Part shown: piece by piece, positions 62,546 through 64,000 of the stretch
Layout: each line of letters opens with the position of its first letter
Position numbering within the stretch: position 1 is the first letter of the stretch
Source: Haloarcula regularis
GTDB taxonomy: Archaea > Halobacteriota > Halobacteria > Halobacteriales > Haloarculaceae
Assembly: GCF_029338315.1 (NCBI RefSeq)
Contig: NZ_CP119794.1
Coordinates: 1,550,001-1,614,000 of the forward strand
DNA: 64,000 bases
Direction: 5' to 3'
Program-made: the position numbers and the translations under genes
The notes under the pieces: generated by a model
What the model was told of the DNA's origin: nothing
The model's input: only the letters and a program-made list of their open reading frames with translations
The model's database searches: none

Positions 62546-63337
62546 GGGGGCAGGTGCCTTGCTCCCGTCGATGAAGGCGCGAACCTCGGAGGTGACACGG
62601 TCAGGTGCTTCTGTCGGCCCGCCGTGGCCGATACCCTCGAGTTCGACGAACTGGCTGCTCGGGAGGGCTTTGTCGACTGCACGGATGCCGTCTCGGAGGT
62701 GGGGAGGTCCCTCTGTTCCGGTCAGTAGGAGTGTCGGTGCGTCGATGGATAGCGAGTCGGGGAGGCGGTACTGTTCGATAGCGCGGTTGATCCGCGCGAT
62801 GTTTTCCGTCAGCGCGACGATGTCGGGCCAGGGCGGCCACTCTGCGAGCCAGCCGTCGAGGTCGTCGATATCGCCACCGTGCATGACCTCGCGGATGTAG
62901 AATTTCATGGCCTGTCGGCGTTCACCGTCGTCGATCCGCGCCTGCATCTGTGACGCGAGGTCGGCCTGGTGCCTGTACTCACCGACGAGAACTGCCGGTT
63001 CATACGCGATGAGTTTCTCGACAGGCGCAGTTCGGGCGGTTTCAATCGCCAACAGACCGCCGAACGAGTGCCCGAACAGAACCGGGGTTCCATCGACCGC
63101 ATCGATCACCGCGCGAACGTCCTCGACGCCCCGATCAAGACGATACGCCTCGGAATCGCCGCTTTCCCCGACTCCGCGTCGATGGGGTATAATCACGGTG
63201 TGATCGTCGGCGAAGTGAGGAACGATCGGTTTCCAGTACTGTGGTGAGGAGCCTCCGTGAAGCAAAACGAGCGGCGGTCCCGCTCCGTGTCGTTCGAACG
63301 CGATACGTGTCCCATCAGCGGAAGAGACGGTCTGCAT
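62531..63337 (-). CDS. Alpha/beta hydrolase
   Basis: The 268-residue protein has the oxyanion motif LHGGSSPQYWKP, the nucleophile elbow LFGHSFGGLLAIE (Ser near residue 95), an acid residue in LLLTGTEGPPHLRDG and the catalytic His in EGIGHGGPTEAPD. It is intact and of normal length. Substrate unknown; haloarchaeal relatives are annotated as esterases or haloacid-type hydrolases. The start is MQTVSSADGTRIAF; a TATA box lies about 60 bases upstream. Confidence 0.9.
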   Translation of the reverse strand: MQTVSSADGTRIAFERHGAGPPLVLLHGGSSPQYWKPIVPHFADDHTVIIPHRRGVGESGDSEAYRLDRGVEDVRAVIDAVDGTPVLFGHSFGGLLAIETARTAPVEKLIAYEPAVLVGEYRHQADLASQMQARIDDGERRQAMKFYIREVMHGGDIDDLDGWLAEWPPWPDIVALTENIARINRAIEQYRLPDSLSIDAPTLLLTGTEGPPHLRDGIRAVDKALPSSQFVELEGIGHGGPTEAPDRVTSEVRAFIDGSKAPAPEGGD

Positions 63338-63394
63338 TGGTGCTCCTGGTAGTTCTGCTACGAGTGGAGTATGTCTGTCTCTCAGTCATCCGGC

Positions 63395-63405
63395 CATTTA
63401 TAAAC
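63395..63405 (-). promoter_or_regulatory. TATA box of the alpha/beta hydrolase gene
   Basis: ATTTATAAACA (plus strand) gives a clear TATA box on the minus strand, about 60 bases before the ATG at 63337, so a leader of about 35 bases is expected. The rest of the 255-base gap before the ABC permease gene shows nothing. Confidence 0.5.
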
Positions 63406-63592
63406 AGAGTAGGGCGCGAGGAACTCAGCTTTCAGCGCGGAGAGGATGTCAGATGCGGGCCGGTTTCGGTGTGACAGTGCAGTCGGCGCGGGAGTGACCA
63501 CCGTCTCGGTGACGAAGCAGCTATGGACCCAACCCAGTCAAGCCGGGATCGAGACGCATCGACAACGACTGGAAAAGCGCGGGAAATAGCCG

Positions 63593-64000
63593 CTATTGAA
63601 CTTCGGCCCTGGAGGCCCGTTTGAGGAGAGCGACAGCAGCGCCGCCCAGAAGGATGTTGAACCCCACAAGAACAGCAATAGCAGGAACGACTGTGTTCCA
63701 GAGGCCACCGAATGCAGTTACCTCAAAGACAGTCATCACGTCCTGTCCGAGCATGAGCGCTCGGATGCCATCGACGCCGTAGGTGATGGGGTTGACTACC
63801 GCTACGGTTTGAATCCAGCCTGGGAGTACATCCAGTGGAAGGAACGCACTCGAAATGAACAGAAGGGGGAACGTCAGGAGGTTCGCAATCATCACCGTAG
63901 CCTCTCGGTCGCGGGTGAGGAGTGCGACGATATTCGAGTACGCCATGAAGACACCGCCGAAGATGACGGTCACGACGAAGATACCGAGGATACCGGGCAG
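63593..64000 (-). CDS. ABC-2 type transporter permease, partial
   Basis: The C-terminal 136 residues are visible; the N-terminus runs off the right edge. The frame reads LPGILGIFVVTVIFGGVFMA, then ALLTRDREATVMIANLLTFP, LFISSAFLPLDVLPGWIQTV and NPITYGVDGIRALML. LLTFPLLFISSAFLP is the typical ABC-2/DrrB permease signature. The protein probably exports lipids or drugs with an ATPase partner encoded beyond the window. The final residues are RASRAEVQ. Confidence 0.85.
   Translation of the reverse strand: MPGILGIFVVTVIFGGVFMAYSNIVALLTRDREATVMIANLLTFPLLFISSAFLPLDVLPGWIQTVAVVNPITYGVDGIRALMLGQDVMTVFEVTAFGGLWNTVVPAIAVLVGFNILLGGAAVALLKRASRAEVQ

Overview
The window reads as a chromosomal segment of a haloarchaeon (class Halobacteria). 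The DNA is very GC-rich and most proteins are strongly acidic. The gene content is archaeal: aIF5B, Nob1, Pus10, RNase HII, SecD/SecF, a CDC48/VAT ATPase, CheF, bacterio-opsin-activator HTH, DUF4350/MoxR and a PGF-CTERM surface protein. Starts often lack a leader, with a TATA box 25-35 bases before the ATG. I cannot name the genus. No rRNA, tRNA or CRISPR array was found.

Layout. 1-600: AT-rich edge of an integrated element (integrase N-terminus plus a ribbon-helix-helix-like protein). 0.6-17 kb: core genes (infB, halocyanin-like lipoprotein, PRC-barrel, nob1, CPBP protease, pgi, secF-secD, rnhB, ferritin, pus10, mscS, uppP, cheF); an unassigned, strongly structured RNA candidate lies between secD and rnhB. 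17-26 kb: an acetate block (USP, SSS symporter with its DUF4212 partner, two AMP-forming acetyl-CoA synthetases, and an integrase-like/GAF/bacterio-opsin-activator regulator between them). 26-36 kb: secreted surface proteins, a MoxR/DUF4350 cluster, a TRAM protein. 36-54 kb: a stress and ion-homeostasis block bounded by a decayed IS6 element and a truncated tnpB (MscS, CDC48, two paralogous HPF-like proteins of which one is fused to CBS domains, CNNM/CorC, SLC13-RCK, PiT-USP, CBS protein, MgtE, small zinc ribbons). 55-62 kb: an unusual accessory cluster (HDAC/acetylpolyamine-amidohydrolase-like protein, hydantoinase/oxoprolinase-like protein, a stand-alone AspRS/AsnA-like ligase, a SAM methyltransferase, a pentapeptide-repeat channel-like protein and a SpeD-like pyruvoyl enzyme lacking its usual cysteine). 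The right edge holds an alpha/beta hydrolase and a partial ABC-2 permease.

The assembly carries at least thirteen genes broken by frame changes, many at short homopolymers, including genes expected to be indispensable such as secD and pus10. I read most of these as sequencing indels; the two transposase genes look truly decayed. For such genes the span covers both frames.

Best candidates for something new are the structured RNA at about 10054-10395, the divergent ligase/methyltransferase versus hydantoinase/HDAC module at 55.0-59.9 kb, and the Cys-less SpeD homologue at 61.9-62.3 kb.
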